64,000 nucleotides of DNA from an uncultured Alphaproteobacteria bacterium (GCA_902591485.1 CACJAV010000005.1:24468-88467), one strand, 5' to 3'; positions 8,493-17,989 are shown, counted from the stretch's first letter. The notes: generated from the letters alone by a model not told the origin. A program made the numbers and translations.

Positions 8493-9062
8493 ATGTCTAA
8501 AATATTTATTGTTTACTCTCACTATGATGAGAAATCTTTTAACTCTTCAATTAAAGATACATTTATAAAAAAAGCAAAAGAGGAGGGCCATACAGTTGAT
8601 TTGGTTGACCTATATAAAGAAAAATTTGATCCTGTTTTTTTTGGACAAGAACCAGATAATGTAGTTCTCGATCATCGTAAACGTATTGAAAAATCTGATG
8701 TTATTGTGCTGATAGCTCCAATTTGGAATTTCAGAATGCCAGCGATCTTAGAAGGTTGGATTGATAAAGTTTTAGCACCACCCTGGGCTTTTACTTTTAA
8801 AAAATTAATTGGAAATTACGGTTATCCTCTAGGTAACTTAAAAAATAAAAAAGCAATAATATTTTGTACGTATGGCTCACCTAGATTAGCCATAACAACA
8901 TTTTTTTTAAATTTACCAATAAGAAGATTGAAAAGAGGAGTTTTTCACATCTGTGGAATTACAAAGATAAATTATAGAAGGTATTTTGCTGTACCTTTTG
9001 TATCTAACGCTAAGAGAAAATCATTTTTAGCAGATGTTGCTAATTCAGTTAATTGGATTTAA
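8493..9062 (+). CDS. Flavodoxin-fold NAD(P)H-dependent oxidoreductase
   Basis: This 189-residue protein belongs to the Flavodoxin_2 family (NQO/KefF/MdaB type FMN or FAD reductases). It starts with a beta strand and loop IFIVYSHYDEKSFN, where NQO-like enzymes bind FMN phosphate, and has the IAPIWNFRMPAILEGWIDKV segment typical of the flavin-binding centre, then FCTYGSP. The likely role is two-electron reduction of quinones or similar acceptors in the cytoplasm. Substrate is not visible. It is a single gene with short flanking gaps. Confidence 0.78.
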   Translation: MSKIFIVYSHYDEKSFNSSIKDTFIKKAKEEGHTVDLVDLYKEKFDPVFFGQEPDNVVLDHRKRIEKSDVIVLIAPIWNFRMPAILEGWIDKVLAPPWAFTFKKLIGNYGYPLGNLKNKKAIIFCTYGSPRLAITTFFLNLPIRRLKRGVFHICGITKINYRRYFAVPFVSNAKRKSFLADVANSVNWI

Positions 9063-9085
9063 GTTAAATAAATATTACTTATTAT

Positions 9086-10048
9086 ATGAATTTTTCATTC
9101 AAAAATATAGATGATGCCTATAGTAAAATCAAAAATCAAATTATTAAAACACCACTATTAACAAATGATTATATTAATAAAAAATTAGACTCCAAAATTT
9201 TTTTCAAATTAGAAAATCTCCAGACAACTGGCTCCTTTAAGTTAAGAGGAGCAACACATAAAATTTCTAAATTAAGTGAAGATAATAAAAGAAATGGTGT
9301 AGTAGCTTACTCTTCTGGTAATCATGCACAAGCTGTTGCTTATGCATCACTTCAAAATCAAATTAGTTGTAAAATAATTATGCCTAACAACGCTCCAAAA
9401 ATAAAAATTGAGAATACAAAAAAATATAAAGCTGAGGTTATTCTTTACGATCCCTCAACACAATCTAGAGAAAATATTGGTGAAAAAATTTCTAAAGATG
9501 AAAACAGAACATTAATACGTCCTTATGATGATCTAGATGTAATTGCTGGTCAGGGTACTGCTGGTCTAGAAATTTTTGATCAACTTAAGGAATATAATAT
9601 TGTGCCTGATATTTATTTATGTTGTTGTGGAGGTGGAGGCCTTATTGCTGGAACATCAACTTACTTAAAGTATAAATTTAAAAATATTGAGTCATACTCT
9701 GTGGAACCTTATGGTTTTGATGATACAAAAAAATCTCTCAATAGTTCAAAAATATTAGCAAATGAGCAGGGACATTCTTCAATTTGTGATGCTATTATAA
9801 CCCCTGAGCCAGGCAAACTTACTTTCCCTATTAATCTTCAAAATCTGAAAACTGGATTAGTTGTAAGGGATGATGAGGTTAAGAATTCAATTAAATTTTT
9901 TGCTGAACATTTAAAAATAATTATTGAACCTGGGGGCGCAGTAGCAGCAACTGCTGCATTAACAAAAAAAATTGATTTGAAAAATAAAAATGTTGTTGTG
10001 ATGATATCAGGAGGTAATATTGATTTAGATATGTTTGCAAATTTATGA
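9086..10048 (+). CDS. Threonine/serine dehydratase-like PLP enzyme (fold type II)
   Basis: The 320-residue enzyme has the PLP lysine in TTGSFKLRGA (about 46-55), the substrate loop SSGNHAQAVAYA and the phosphate-binding CCGGGGLIAG. This matches threonine ammonia-lyase, serine racemase and related short forms without a regulatory ACT-like domain. The expected reaction is removal of the amino group from threonine or serine to give a 2-keto acid. The short length argues against a feedback-regulated biosynthetic IlvA. It overlaps the M24 peptidase gene by four bases (ATGA). Confidence 0.82.
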   Translation: MNFSFKNIDDAYSKIKNQIIKTPLLTNDYINKKLDSKIFFKLENLQTTGSFKLRGATHKISKLSEDNKRNGVVAYSSGNHAQAVAYASLQNQISCKIIMPNNAPKIKIENTKKYKAEVILYDPSTQSRENIGEKISKDENRTLIRPYDDLDVIAGQGTAGLEIFDQLKEYNIVPDIYLCCCGGGGLIAGTSTYLKYKFKNIESYSVEPYGFDDTKKSLNSSKILANEQGHSSICDAIITPEPGKLTFPINLQNLKTGLVVRDDEVKNSIKFFAEHLKIIIEPGGAVAATAALTKKIDLKNKNVVVMISGGNIDLDMFANL

Positions 10049-11805
10049 GCAATATTAAAATAAAAAAAATTCAAAATAAATTAAAAGAAAAAAACATTAA
10101 TACCTTAATTATTAACAGAACAGATGAATTTCTAAATGAATATATTTCTGAAGATTCTGAAAGATTGCTGTGGGCTACCGATTTTTCTGGCTCCGCAGGT
10201 AGAGCTATAGTTAGTCAAAATGCAGCTACCCTTTTTGTTGATGGTAGATACACTTTTCAAGCAAAAGAGCAGTTAGATACTAGTCAAATTTCTATAGAGC
10301 ATCTTAATGATTTTTCAAAAAAATTAAGTGGAAATTTTATAAAAAATGAATGTATTGCAATTGATCCGAGATTGCATTCGATTGAAGAGACTCTAAAGTA
10401 TGTAGACTTGTCAGTTAAAAGTGAAACTAAATTATATTTTACAGAAGATAATTTAATTGACGAATTGTGGGATAATAAGCCTATTCGTAACTATGGTTTA
10501 GTTTTTGATCATCCTAAAAATTTTGCAGGGATAGAGTCTTCAAAGAAACTTGAGCATGTAATCGAAACCTTAGATAAAAATAACTTAGGTGCCTATTTTT
10601 TATCAAGTTTAGACTCCATAGCCTGGTTATTAAATTTGAGAGGAAGCGATATTCTTAACACACCTTTAGCTTTTGCATTCTTATTGATATCTCTTGATGA
10701 TAAACCAGTATTATATGTAAAGATTGATATGGTTGAGCCTTTATTAAAAGCAAGACTTGCCAAATATATTTACATAGAGCCAATAGAAAAAATCAAAGAA
10801 GTATTTAATGATTTAAAACACCAAACAAAAATTGGTTTTGATTTTAAAAATTCGTCATATTTTTTTTATGATTTAGCAATAAAAAAAAATTGTGTACCTT
10901 CACATTTAGAAAATCCATGCCTTATCCCAAAAGCATCAAAAAATGCTGTCGAGCTTGAGGGAGCAAGAAAAGCACATGTTAGAGATGGAGTAAGCGTTAC
11001 AAAATTTTTATATTGGTTAAAAAATCATCAAAATATTGAAAATGAAAATGAAATTTCTGCGGCTGCTAAATTATTTTCATTTCGTAATTCAAATGATCTA
11101 TTTCATTCTATCTCTTTTGATACAATTTCTGCTATTGGAAAAAATGCTGCTCTTCCTCATTATAGATATGATAAAAACAATCCCATCCCTCTTAAAAAGA
11201 ATACTATTTATTTATTTGACTCTGGAGGACAATATTACGATGGTACTACTGATATAACTAGAACTGTTATCTTGGGAAAACCAACGAAAGAGCAGAAAGA
11301 GATGTTTACTCGAGTTTTAAAAGGACACATAAGTCTTTCTACACACACTTTTCCAAAAAAGACAAAAGGGACAGATATTGACTACTTAGCAAGATCAAGT
11401 CTGCAGGAAATTGGGTGTGATTATGATCATGGTACCGGTCATGGAATTGGAAGTTTTTTAAGTGTTCATGAAGCTCCTCAGAGAATATCTAAAAAAAACA
11501 TGTATCCCAGCGTAGATTTACTATCTGGAATGATTTTATCAAATGAGCCAGGTTTTTATAAGGAAGGAGAATATGGAATTCGTATTGAAAATATTCTTAT
11601 AGTAACGGAAGAGAATGAAAATTTGTTTAATTTTGAAAATATTTCGTGGGCCCCAATTGATAAGGACCTGATTGAGCCATCTTTACTAAATTCGAATGAT
11701 TTGAAATGGTTGAATAATTATCATCAAACAGTATTTGATAAACTATCTACTTTTCTTACTGCAGAGGAGAAGCTTTGGTTACAAAAGGTAACTTTGCCTC
11801 TCTAA
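10045..11805 (+). CDS. M24 family metallopeptidase, Xaa-Pro aminopeptidase type
   Basis: This 586-residue protein has the long, three-part architecture of cytosolic aminopeptidase P: two creatinase-like N-terminal domains, then a pita-bread catalytic domain from about residue 310. Metal ligands are visible in FDSGGQYYDGTTDITRTV (two Asp), DHGTGHGIGSF (His), NEPGFY (Glu) and YGIRIEN (Glu). It should release N-terminal residues before proline. A C-terminal 60-residue extension typical of the long form is present. It is coupled by a 4-base overlap to the PLP dehydratase gene. Confidence 0.88.
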   Translation: MSNIKIKKIQNKLKEKNINTLIINRTDEFLNEYISEDSERLLWATDFSGSAGRAIVSQNAATLFVDGRYTFQAKEQLDTSQISIEHLNDFSKKLSGNFIKNECIAIDPRLHSIEETLKYVDLSVKSETKLYFTEDNLIDELWDNKPIRNYGLVFDHPKNFAGIESSKKLEHVIETLDKNNLGAYFLSSLDSIAWLLNLRGSDILNTPLAFAFLLISLDDKPVLYVKIDMVEPLLKARLAKYIYIEPIEKIKEVFNDLKHQTKIGFDFKNSSYFFYDLAIKKNCVPSHLENPCLIPKASKNAVELEGARKAHVRDGVSVTKFLYWLKNHQNIENENEISAAAKLFSFRNSNDLFHSISFDTISAIGKNAALPHYRYDKNNPIPLKKNTIYLFDSGGQYYDGTTDITRTVILGKPTKEQKEMFTRVLKGHISLSTHTFPKKTKGTDIDYLARSSLQEIGCDYDHGTGHGIGSFLSVHEAPQRISKKNMYPSVDLLSGMILSNEPGFYKEGEYGIRIENILIVTEENENLFNFENISWAPIDKDLIEPSLLNSNDLKWLNNYHQTVFDKLSTFLTAEEKLWLQKVTLPL

Positions 11806-11817
11806 CTCCAGTAAAAC

Positions 11818-11979
11818 CTAAATATAGAATTGATTATATTTGCCCTTTTGTTCAAGTTCCCGCATTCTTTGCTCTAAATCGTATGTATTAGCAGACTGAG
11901 AAAGATATTTTTCAATTTTTTCACGATCATGATCAAAAGTAAAGGATCTTAAAAAATTATTAAGCAGCTTTTTTATCAT
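11818..11979 (-). CDS. DUF3563-like small protein
   Basis: This is a 53-residue reading frame from ATG at 11979 to TAG at 11818. The product has a basic N-terminus (MIKKLLNNF), then FDHDREKIEKYLSQSAN and YDLEQRMRELE, which resemble the YLxxSxDxxDLExRMRE core of DUF3563 proteins of proteobacteria. Function is unknown. It has a good AGGAG ribosome binding site at 11987-11991, 7 bases from the start, and overlaps the upstream 60-residue gene by 20 bases, so the two are probably translated from one short message. It is convergent with the M24 peptidase gene. Confidence 0.72.
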   Translation of the reverse strand: MIKKLLNNFLRSFTFDHDREKIEKYLSQSANTYDLEQRMRELEQKGKYNQFYI

Positions 11980-12142
11980 TATTTATCTCCTTTTTGTATA
12001 AGTGCTCAGTTAAAGCTGATTGCCAATCTTTTCCGTATTCTGTTCTGAAATATCTGACTAACTGAGGATCAACATTATCAAAACCATAGTCATTTACAGC
12101 TTTGTAAGTAGAATTTATAAAATTTAATATATTTTTATACAT
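11960..12142 (-). CDS. Small hypothetical protein (60 aa)
   Basis: I do not recognise the family. The 60-residue product is soluble and mixed in charge, with FRTEYGKDWQSALTEHL in the middle and a Lys-rich C-terminus. Reality is supported by AAAGG at 12150-12154, 7 bases from the ATG, by a plausible promoter at 12164-12191 on the same strand, and by its 20-base overlap with the DUF3563-like gene. Both small genes have clearer ribosome binding sites than most neighbours, suggesting high or regulated expression. Confidence 0.65.
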   Translation of the reverse strand: MYKNILNFINSTYKAVNDYGFDNVDPQLVRYFRTEYGKDWQSALTEHLYKKEINNDKKAA

Positions 12143-12163
12143 TTTTATTCCTTTCTAGTTGCT

Positions 12164-12191
12164 AATATAAGAATTAATATATGCAAATCAA
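12164..12191 (-). promoter_or_regulatory. Promoter of the two small genes
   Basis: Read on the minus strand, TTGATT (12191-12186) is separated by 16 bases from TATATT (12169-12164), a reasonable sigma-70 promoter about 20 bases upstream of the ATG at 12142. One copy of the 9-mer ATATATGCA (12177-12185, plus strand) fills part of the spacer, so a protein bound there could block or help polymerase. Confidence 0.45.
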
Positions 12192-12232
12192 ACAAGTTAT
12201 ATACATAAAATATATGCAATTTATGCATATAT
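12177..12232. promoter_or_regulatory. Three copies of the 9-mer ATATATGCA (candidate operator cluster)
   Basis: The 9-mer occurs at 12177-12185 and 12210-12218 on the plus strand and in inverted form (TGCATATAT) at 12224-12232. The last two form a perfect inverted repeat around ATTTA. The first lies between the -35 and -10 of the small-gene promoter. This looks like a regulator site with a half-site repeat, but AT-rich sequence makes chance repeats more likely than usual. Confidence 0.4.
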
Positions 12233-12305
12233 AAATATTTAATAAATTTCTAAAATTAGAAAAAAAGGATCTCGTTATTTTAAATAATGATTGTCTACTG
12301 AAATT

Positions 12306-12328
12306 AATCATACACTTAATGTATGATT
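12306..12328. promoter_or_regulatory. Inverted repeat upstream of the glycosyltransferase gene
   Basis: AATCATACA (12306-12314) and TGTATGATT (12320-12328) are perfect 9-base arms around CTTAA, 19 bases before the ATG at 12348. The spacing from arm centre to arm centre (about 14 bases) is close to one and a third helical turns. It could be an operator or an mRNA hairpin near the ribosome binding region. Confidence 0.35.
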
Positions 12329-12347
12329 CAAGATAATTAGTTTAGAA

Positions 12348-13463
12348 ATGATTATTATTTTAACACAATGCTTCCCTCCACGTGTTGGAGGAATCGAAAA
12401 TCTTATTGAAAATTTATCATTAGAATTAAGTAAAACACATGAAGTTTTGGTCTTAGCTGATCAGTATGATAAATCTGAAGATTACGTATATGACTCCAAT
12501 GTAAATGGTAATATTACAATTAAGAGATTTGGAGGCATTAAATTTTTTCGTAGGCGAAAAAAAATATTGAATTTAAATCAATATTTAAAAAAAGAAAATA
12601 TAACCTGCATTATTGGAGATAGTTGGAAAAGTTTTGAATTGTGTGTAGACACATTACAAAACCAATCTATCTACTCAATTTGCCTTGCGCATGGCAATGA
12701 AATTATACCTAAACATTCTGCTTATAAAAAAAGATTAATTACTACGTTAAACAAAGTTTCTCATATAGTTTGTAACTCTAACTATACAAAAGATTTAGTT
12801 TTGCAAACTGGTGTAATAAATAAATCTGTTACTTGCATTCATCCTGGTGCTCAGAATAATATCAATTTATCTGATGAAACTATTCCAAATTTAAATGGTA
12901 GCCCAATAATAGTTACTTTAGCAAGATTGGAAAAAAGGAAAGGACATTCATATATTCTATCAGCAATAGCAAAACTTAAAAATGAGTATCCAAATATTCT
13001 TTATGTAATTGCAGGTTCAGGGGAAGAGTTATCAAATTTAAAAAAAATTGTTAAAAAATCAAAAATTGAAAATAATGTTCTCTTTGTTGGGAATATAAAT
13101 AATAATCAAAAAAATTTTTTATTTAAAAAAACTGACTTAATGATTATGCCTACAACTGATGAAACAAATAATAGATCAATTGAGGGCTTTGGTATAGCTT
13201 ATATAGAGGCGGCTTTTTATGGTGTTCCATCGATAGCATCAAATATTGGAGGGACACCAGAGGCTGTTATTCATGAAGAAACAGGTTTAATTCTTCCAAA
13301 AATTGATGATGTGTATTCAGTCTTACAAAACCTCATATCTGATAAAACTAAAATTAAAAAACTTGGTCAAAATGCAAAAATTAGAGCTGAGAGTAATTAC
13401 CAGTGGGAAAATGTGATAAAAAATTATCTTCATATAATTGATAAAATTGATAGAGAAAATTAA
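12348..13463 (+). CDS. Glycosyltransferase family 4 protein
   Basis: This 371-residue GT-B glycosyltransferase opens with TQCFPPRVGGIENLIENLS, the glycine-rich acceptor-side loop of GT4 enzymes. In the C-terminal half it has VTLARLEKRKGHSYIL, VIAGSGEE and the donor-site segment EGFGIAYIEAAFYGVPSIAS with the EX7E pattern. It should transfer a sugar from a nucleotide donor to a lipid or glycan acceptor at the inner face of the membrane. Acceptor and sugar are unknown. It overlaps the hydroxyacid dehydrogenase gene by one base, an unusual pairing. Confidence 0.85.
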   Translation: MIIILTQCFPPRVGGIENLIENLSLELSKTHEVLVLADQYDKSEDYVYDSNVNGNITIKRFGGIKFFRRRKKILNLNQYLKKENITCIIGDSWKSFELCVDTLQNQSIYSICLAHGNEIIPKHSAYKKRLITTLNKVSHIVCNSNYTKDLVLQTGVINKSVTCIHPGAQNNINLSDETIPNLNGSPIIVTLARLEKRKGHSYILSAIAKLKNEYPNILYVIAGSGEELSNLKKIVKKSKIENNVLFVGNINNNQKNFLFKKTDLMIMPTTDETNNRSIEGFGIAYIEAAFYGVPSIASNIGGTPEAVIHEETGLILPKIDDVYSVLQNLISDKTKIKKLGQNAKIRAESNYQWENVIKNYLHIIDKIDREN

Positions 13464-14392
13464 TGAATGTTCTTTTTCATGCTACATTTGCTAATAAAGA
13501 TGAATTTTTAAAATCATTAAAAAAAATATTTATTCCTCATAAAATTTATACTTTAGATCAAAATATTCCATTAGATAAAATAGAAGTAGCCTTAGTATGG
13601 AATTTGCCGGATAAAATTCTAAAAAAATTAACAAATTTAAAAGTTATTTTTTCTTTAGGTGCTGGAGTAGATCATATTCTTAAATCACCTAGTTATAAAA
13701 ATACACCAATCATTAGAATTCAAGACCCAAATATGCGATCACGTATGTTGAACCATGTGTTATCCCAAATTTTAATTTACCAATTAAAACTTAATGAATA
13801 CAATAAGGCTCAACAAAAAAACATATGGCTTAATGAAAGACTAACTGCCTTAAATATGGACCTTACTATTGGGATCTTAGGTCTTGGGTATTTGGGTAAA
13901 TTTATTGCAAATAAATTAAAATCATTAGATTATAATGTGATTGGATATAAAAATACAGTTTCAACAGGCAAATCTCAAATACCTATACATTATAAAAAAT
14001 CCTTAAAAACTTTTTTAAAATTATCAGATATTGTAGTCTCTGTACTTCCCGCAACAACAGAAACAAGCAATATAATAAACAAATCTTTTCTAAATCAAAT
14101 GAAAAAAAAATCTTTATTAATTAATGTTGGCAGAGGTTCTTCATTGAATGAAATTGATTTATTGAAACATATTCAGCTCAATAAATATTTTTTTGCATCC
14201 CTTGATGTTTTTAAAACAGAGCCATTACCCAAAAATAGTAAACTTTGGAAAAATCAAAACATTACAATTACTCCCCATGTTGCAGCTATTACTGATGTAG
14301 ACTCATCAACTAATTATATTTTTGCAAAATTTGAGCAATTTAGAACAAAAGAAAAAATTAAAAGTAATGTAAAAATACAAAAAGGATATTAA
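13463..14392 (+). CDS. D-isomer-specific 2-hydroxyacid dehydrogenase, GhrA-like
   Basis: This 309-residue protein resembles glyoxylate/hydroxypyruvate reductase A. It has the short N-terminal domain with FSLGAGVDHIL, the NAD(P)-binding ILGLGYLGKFIANKL, NVGRGSSLNE with the substrate Arg, and DVFKTEPLP and TPHVAA with the catalytic Glu and His. It likely reduces glyoxylate or hydroxypyruvate in the cytoplasm. It is translationally coupled to the glycosyltransferase. Its stop shares TTAA (14389-14392) with the stop of dapE on the other strand. Confidence 0.85.
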   Translation: MNVLFHATFANKDEFLKSLKKIFIPHKIYTLDQNIPLDKIEVALVWNLPDKILKKLTNLKVIFSLGAGVDHILKSPSYKNTPIIRIQDPNMRSRMLNHVLSQILIYQLKLNEYNKAQQKNIWLNERLTALNMDLTIGILGLGYLGKFIANKLKSLDYNVIGYKNTVSTGKSQIPIHYKKSLKTFLKLSDIVVSVLPATTETSNIINKSFLNQMKKKSLLINVGRGSSLNEIDLLKHIQLNKYFFASLDVFKTEPLPKNSKLWKNQNITITPHVAAITDVDSSTNYIFAKFEQFRTKEKIKSNVKIQKGY

Positions 14393-15570
14393 TTATTTTT
14401 GAAATAGTTTTCTAAAATTTGATAATATATCTTAGTCAACTCATCAAGATCATCTAAATAAACAAACTCATCTATTTGATGCAATGTTTGATTTCTAATT
14501 CCAAGCTCAATAACTTCACAATAATTTTTTATAAATCGTGCGTCAGATGTTCCTCCATCAGTAGCAAGATCTGGCTCTTCATTTCTGCCAGTTGCTTGTG
14601 ATATTGATTTAGATACAATTTTACTTAATTCACTAGGTTTATTTAAAAATGATCGCGCACTAATTTCATGCCGTACTTTACAACTAGCGTTTATATTTTT
14701 TGTAAAAATTGAATCTATTTTTTCATTAACCCAATCAATAAGTGTTTCTGCTGTATGTAGATCATTAAAACGTATATTTATTGTGGCTGTTGCATACTCA
14801 GGAATTACGTTGTGAGCAGGATTACCAACATCAAAGGTTGGAATTTGTATACTGGTTGGTAAAAAAAACTCGTTACCTTCATCGAGAGGTTTCTCTAAAA
14901 TATTTGATAAGAGTTTAGTTAAATAATGTACAGGATTTTCAGCTCTATGACCATTAGCTGTATGACCTTGGATACCTTTTACTGTTAAAAAAAAATTAAT
15001 AGATCCTCTTCTACCTATTTTAATCTTATCCCCTATACTTGAGTTTGATGTAGGCTCTCCAACTAAACAATGATCAATTTTAATATTATTTTGTTTTGTC
15101 CACTCCATAATTTTTGGTGTGCCATTGATGGCTTCTCCTTCTTCATCACCTGTTATTATAAAAGATAATTTGCCACCAAAGTTTCTACCATTTTTTTTCA
15201 AAAATTTTTCAGCAGCTGATATGAAACATGCAATGTTACTTTTCATATCTTCGGTCCCTCGTCCAAACAGTTTATCATTCTTTATTATTGCTGAAAATGG
15301 AGGATGCTTCCATGAACTTTCGTTACCTGGTGGAACTACATCTGTATGACCAGCAAAAGCAAAATGCGGACCATCAGTTCCAATAGTTGCAAATAAATTT
15401 TTTACTTCATAAGAACCATTGCCAGAAAATAATAAAGGACTACAATCAAAACCTAGAGCACTCAAATGGTCTTGAACTACAAGTAATGCCCCGTCATCTT
15501 TTGGTGTAATACTTCGACATTGAACTAATGCTTGCGTAAGTTTAATAGGATTAAAATTGATTTCAGTCAT
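14389..15570 (-). CDS. dapE: Succinyl-diaminopimelate desuccinylase
   Basis: DapE hydrolyses N-succinyl-LL-diaminopimelate in the lysine and cell-wall pathway. The 393-residue M20 enzyme has the metal-site H75 and D77 in FAGHTDVVPPG, D108 in GRGTEDMKS, the catalytic Glu in GDEEGEAINGT near 142, and a dimerisation lid domain about 185-295. It directly follows dapD (one-base overlap), so consecutive enzymes of the succinylase branch are co-expressed. It is the last gene of the rpmH-to-dapE minus-strand run. Confidence 0.95.
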   Translation of the reverse strand: MTEINFNPIKLTQALVQCRSITPKDDGALLVVQDHLSALGFDCSPLLFSGNGSYEVKNLFATIGTDGPHFAFAGHTDVVPPGNESSWKHPPFSAIIKNDKLFGRGTEDMKSNIACFISAAEKFLKKNGRNFGGKLSFIITGDEEGEAINGTPKIMEWTKQNNIKIDHCLVGEPTSNSSIGDKIKIGRRGSINFFLTVKGIQGHTANGHRAENPVHYLTKLLSNILEKPLDEGNEFFLPTSIQIPTFDVGNPAHNVIPEYATATINIRFNDLHTAETLIDWVNEKIDSIFTKNINASCKVRHEISARSFLNKPSELSKIVSKSISQATGRNEEPDLATDGGTSDARFIKNYCEVIELGIRNQTLHQIDEFVYLDDLDELTKIYYQILENYFKNN

Positions 15571-16400
15571 TAATCACGAAGTAGATCATTAATTGAGGTC
15601 TTAGATCTTGTTCTTTCATCCACTCTTTTTACTATAACTGCGCAATATAATCCTGGACCCTCAGAGCTGTCAGGCAATTTCTTTCCAGGTAATGTTCCAG
15701 GAACTATAACAGAATATGCAGGAACTTTGCCCATATGAATTTCTCCACTTGCTCTATCAATAATTTTTGTGGATGCGCCAATAAAAACTCCCATCGATAG
15801 AACTGAGCCTTCTCCAACGATAACTCCTTCAGCTACCTCACTCCTTGCTCCTATAAAACAATTGTCTTCTATAATAACCGGATTTGCTTGGAGTGGCTCT
15901 AATACTCCTCCAATCCCTGCACCTCCAGAGATATGGCAATTTTTACCAATTTGTGCGCAGGAACCAACGGTTGCCCAAGTATCAATCATGGTACCTTCAT
16001 CAACATAAGCACCTAAGTTTACAAAGGAAGGCATCAAAATTACACCTTTTGCAATAAAAGCAGATTTTCTTACAACAGCATCAGGCACATATCTAAAACC
16101 AGCTTTTTCATGATCGTCTTTTGTCCAGTTAGCAGTTTTACTTGGGACTTTATCATACCAAGTTGCATGCGATGCTTTGACTATTTCATTGTCATTTAAT
16201 CGAAAGCTCAGAAGTATAGCTTTTTTTATCCATTGATTAACTATCCATTCATCATTAATTTTTTCACATACACGTATTTTTCCTACATCAAGTTGATTCA
16301 GTGTTTCTTCAACTGAATCTCGAATCTCACCTTTGGTATTAAAACTAATCTCATCTCGTTGTTCAAAAGCTTGCTCTATAATTTTTTTTAATTCACTCAT
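15570..16400 (-). CDS. dapD: 2,3,4,5-tetrahydropyridine-2,6-dicarboxylate N-succinyltransferase
   Basis: This is the succinyl-CoA-dependent step of diaminopimelate synthesis. The 276-residue protein has a helical N-terminal domain and a left-handed beta-helix built of hexapeptide repeats (about residues 105-230, including [20 protein letters not shown] and GGVLEPLQA). It ends in the expected short C-terminal domain. It overlaps the HAD gene by four bases upstream and dapE by one base downstream. Confidence 0.96.
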   Translation of the reverse strand: MSELKKIIEQAFEQRDEISFNTKGEIRDSVEETLNQLDVGKIRVCEKINDEWIVNQWIKKAILLSFRLNDNEIVKASHATWYDKVPSKTANWTKDDHEKAGFRYVPDAVVRKSAFIAKGVILMPSFVNLGAYVDEGTMIDTWATVGSCAQIGKNCHISGGAGIGGVLEPLQANPVIIEDNCFIGARSEVAEGVIVGEGSVLSMGVFIGASTKIIDRASGEIHMGKVPAYSVIVPGTLPGKKLPDSSEGPGLYCAVIVKRVDERTRSKTSINDLLRD

Positions 16401-17074
16401 ATTTTTCCTTTGTTAACATCTTCTAAAAATTCTGTAATATTTGTTGTTTCATGATCGAGATATTGTTTTGATGCTTTGATGTCATCACTAAAATTTTCGT
16501 ATCCAGCATCAATCCAAACAGATGTAAACCCAACGGTTTTGGCAGGAACAAGATTCTTTGCAATATCATCAAACATTGCGGAACTTTTTGTTTCTATATC
16601 AAATTGTGCAATCATTTGTTCATAAGGAGCTAATTCTGGCTTTGGTATATAATTTGCCATTTTAATATCATAAATTTCATCAAAAAAGTTTGATAATTCT
16701 ATTCTTTCTAAAACATCAAGAGCGTGCTGCATATTAGCATTGGTATAAATAATTTTTCTTCCTTGAAGTTTTTTTAACGCCTTATTAAGTTTGTGGTTTG
16801 GTCCAACGATAGAATAGTCAAGATTGTGTACTTCAGCTAGAAAATGATCAGGATCAACACCATGAATATCCATCATACCTCTTAATGTTGTGCCATGTTG
16901 TTTATAATAATTTTTTTGTATTATCTTTGCATCTTCAATATCTATATTTAGATGATTGGATACAAATTTACCCATTAAATCATGAACTTGTTGAAATATT
17001 CCACTATCAGCAGAATAAAGAGTGTTATCAAGATCAAAAATCCAGGTATTTATTTTCTTGTTTAGACTAATCAT
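16397..17074 (-). CDS. HAD-superfamily pyrimidine 5'-nucleotidase-like hydrolase
   Basis: This 225-residue HAD hydrolase has motif I DLDNTLY at 14-20, motif II in [11 protein letters not shown], and the late acidic motif in [13 protein letters not shown]. The sequence follows the SDT1/pyrimidine 5'-nucleotidase branch, commonly found between argB and dapD in alphaproteobacteria. The probable role is nucleotide dephosphorylation in the cytoplasm; the exact substrate is inferred. Confidence 0.85.
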   Translation of the reverse strand: MISLNKKINTWIFDLDNTLYSADSGIFQQVHDLMGKFVSNHLNIDIEDAKIIQKNYYKQHGTTLRGMMDIHGVDPDHFLAEVHNLDYSIVGPNHKLNKALKKLQGRKIIYTNANMQHALDVLERIELSNFFDEIYDIKMANYIPKPELAPYEQMIAQFDIETKSSAMFDDIAKNLVPAKTVGFTSVWIDAGYENFSDDIKASKQYLDHETTNITEFLEDVNKGKI

Positions 17075-17077
17075 ATT

Positions 17078-17989
17078 TTAAGAATAAATTTGTGTTCCAA
17101 TACCATGTTCAGTAAATAATTCTAATACTAATGAATGAGGAATTCTACCATCTAAGATTGTAGACTTAGTTACTCCACTTTTCATAGCTTCTATACATGT
17201 TTTAATTTTAGGTTTCATGCCGCCAACGACAAAATCTTCTTTAATTATGGTCATAGCATCTTCAATTTTTAGGGAAGGGATTAATTTTTTATCTTTATCC
17301 AATACGCCGGCAACATCTGTTAAAAGCAATAACTTGCTAGCTTTTAACTTTCCAGCTATAAATCCTGCCGCTGTATCAGCATTGATATTATAAGAGTTAC
17401 CCTCTTCATCGATACCGAGTGGAGCAATTACAGGAATTTCTCCTAAATTAATATGCTCTCTAATCAAGTTGATATTCACATTTGTTGGTTGTCCAACAAA
17501 TCCAATATCTAATAGTTTTTCAATATTAGAATCTGAGTCTTTAACTTCTACTTTTAGTTTTGTTGCAGTTAAAAGATTATTTTTATTACCACTTAAGCCA
17601 ATTGCTTTTCCACCTGAGTCACTGATTGCTCTGACAATTTCACCATTAATTTCATTTCCTAATACATCTTCCACAACTTTTACTGTTTCAATATCAGTAA
17701 CTCTTAAACCCTCAATAAATTGAGAAGTAATATTTTTAGTTTTTAATTTGTCTGCGATTTGAGGTCCGCCTCCATGAACTACTATTGGATATATCCCAAC
17801 TTCTTTCATTAAACCAATATCTCGTGCAAAACTTTTAGCAAGCTTAGGATCTCCCATAGCATGTCCACCATATTTGATCACAATTGTATCTCCACTATGC
17901 TCTCTAATAAAAGGCAAAGCTTCAACTAATGTTGAGGCTTTATGGATAAAATAAGCTTGATCGCTCTCTGATAAAAAATCAAATTTCAT
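17078..17989 (-). CDS. argB: Acetylglutamate kinase
   Basis: ArgB phosphorylates N-acetylglutamate, the second step of arginine synthesis. The 303-residue protein has the amino-acid-kinase signatures IVIKYGGHAMGD near 32-43, IVVHGGGPQIADKL, and NINADTAAGFIAGKLKASKL, then the GGMKPKI phosphate-binding segment. An N-terminal helix of about 25 residues before the kinase core is typical of the arginine-sensitive form. It overlaps engB by four bases. Confidence 0.96.
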   Translation of the reverse strand: MKFDFLSESDQAYFIHKASTLVEALPFIREHSGDTIVIKYGGHAMGDPKLAKSFARDIGLMKEVGIYPIVVHGGGPQIADKLKTKNITSQFIEGLRVTDIETVKVVEDVLGNEINGEIVRAISDSGGKAIGLSGNKNNLLTATKLKVEVKDSDSNIEKLLDIGFVGQPTNVNINLIREHINLGEIPVIAPLGIDEEGNSYNINADTAAGFIAGKLKASKLLLLTDVAGVLDKDKKLIPSLKIEDAMTIIKEDFVVGGMKPKIKTCIEAMKSGVTKSTILDGRIPHSLVLELFTEHGIGTQIYS

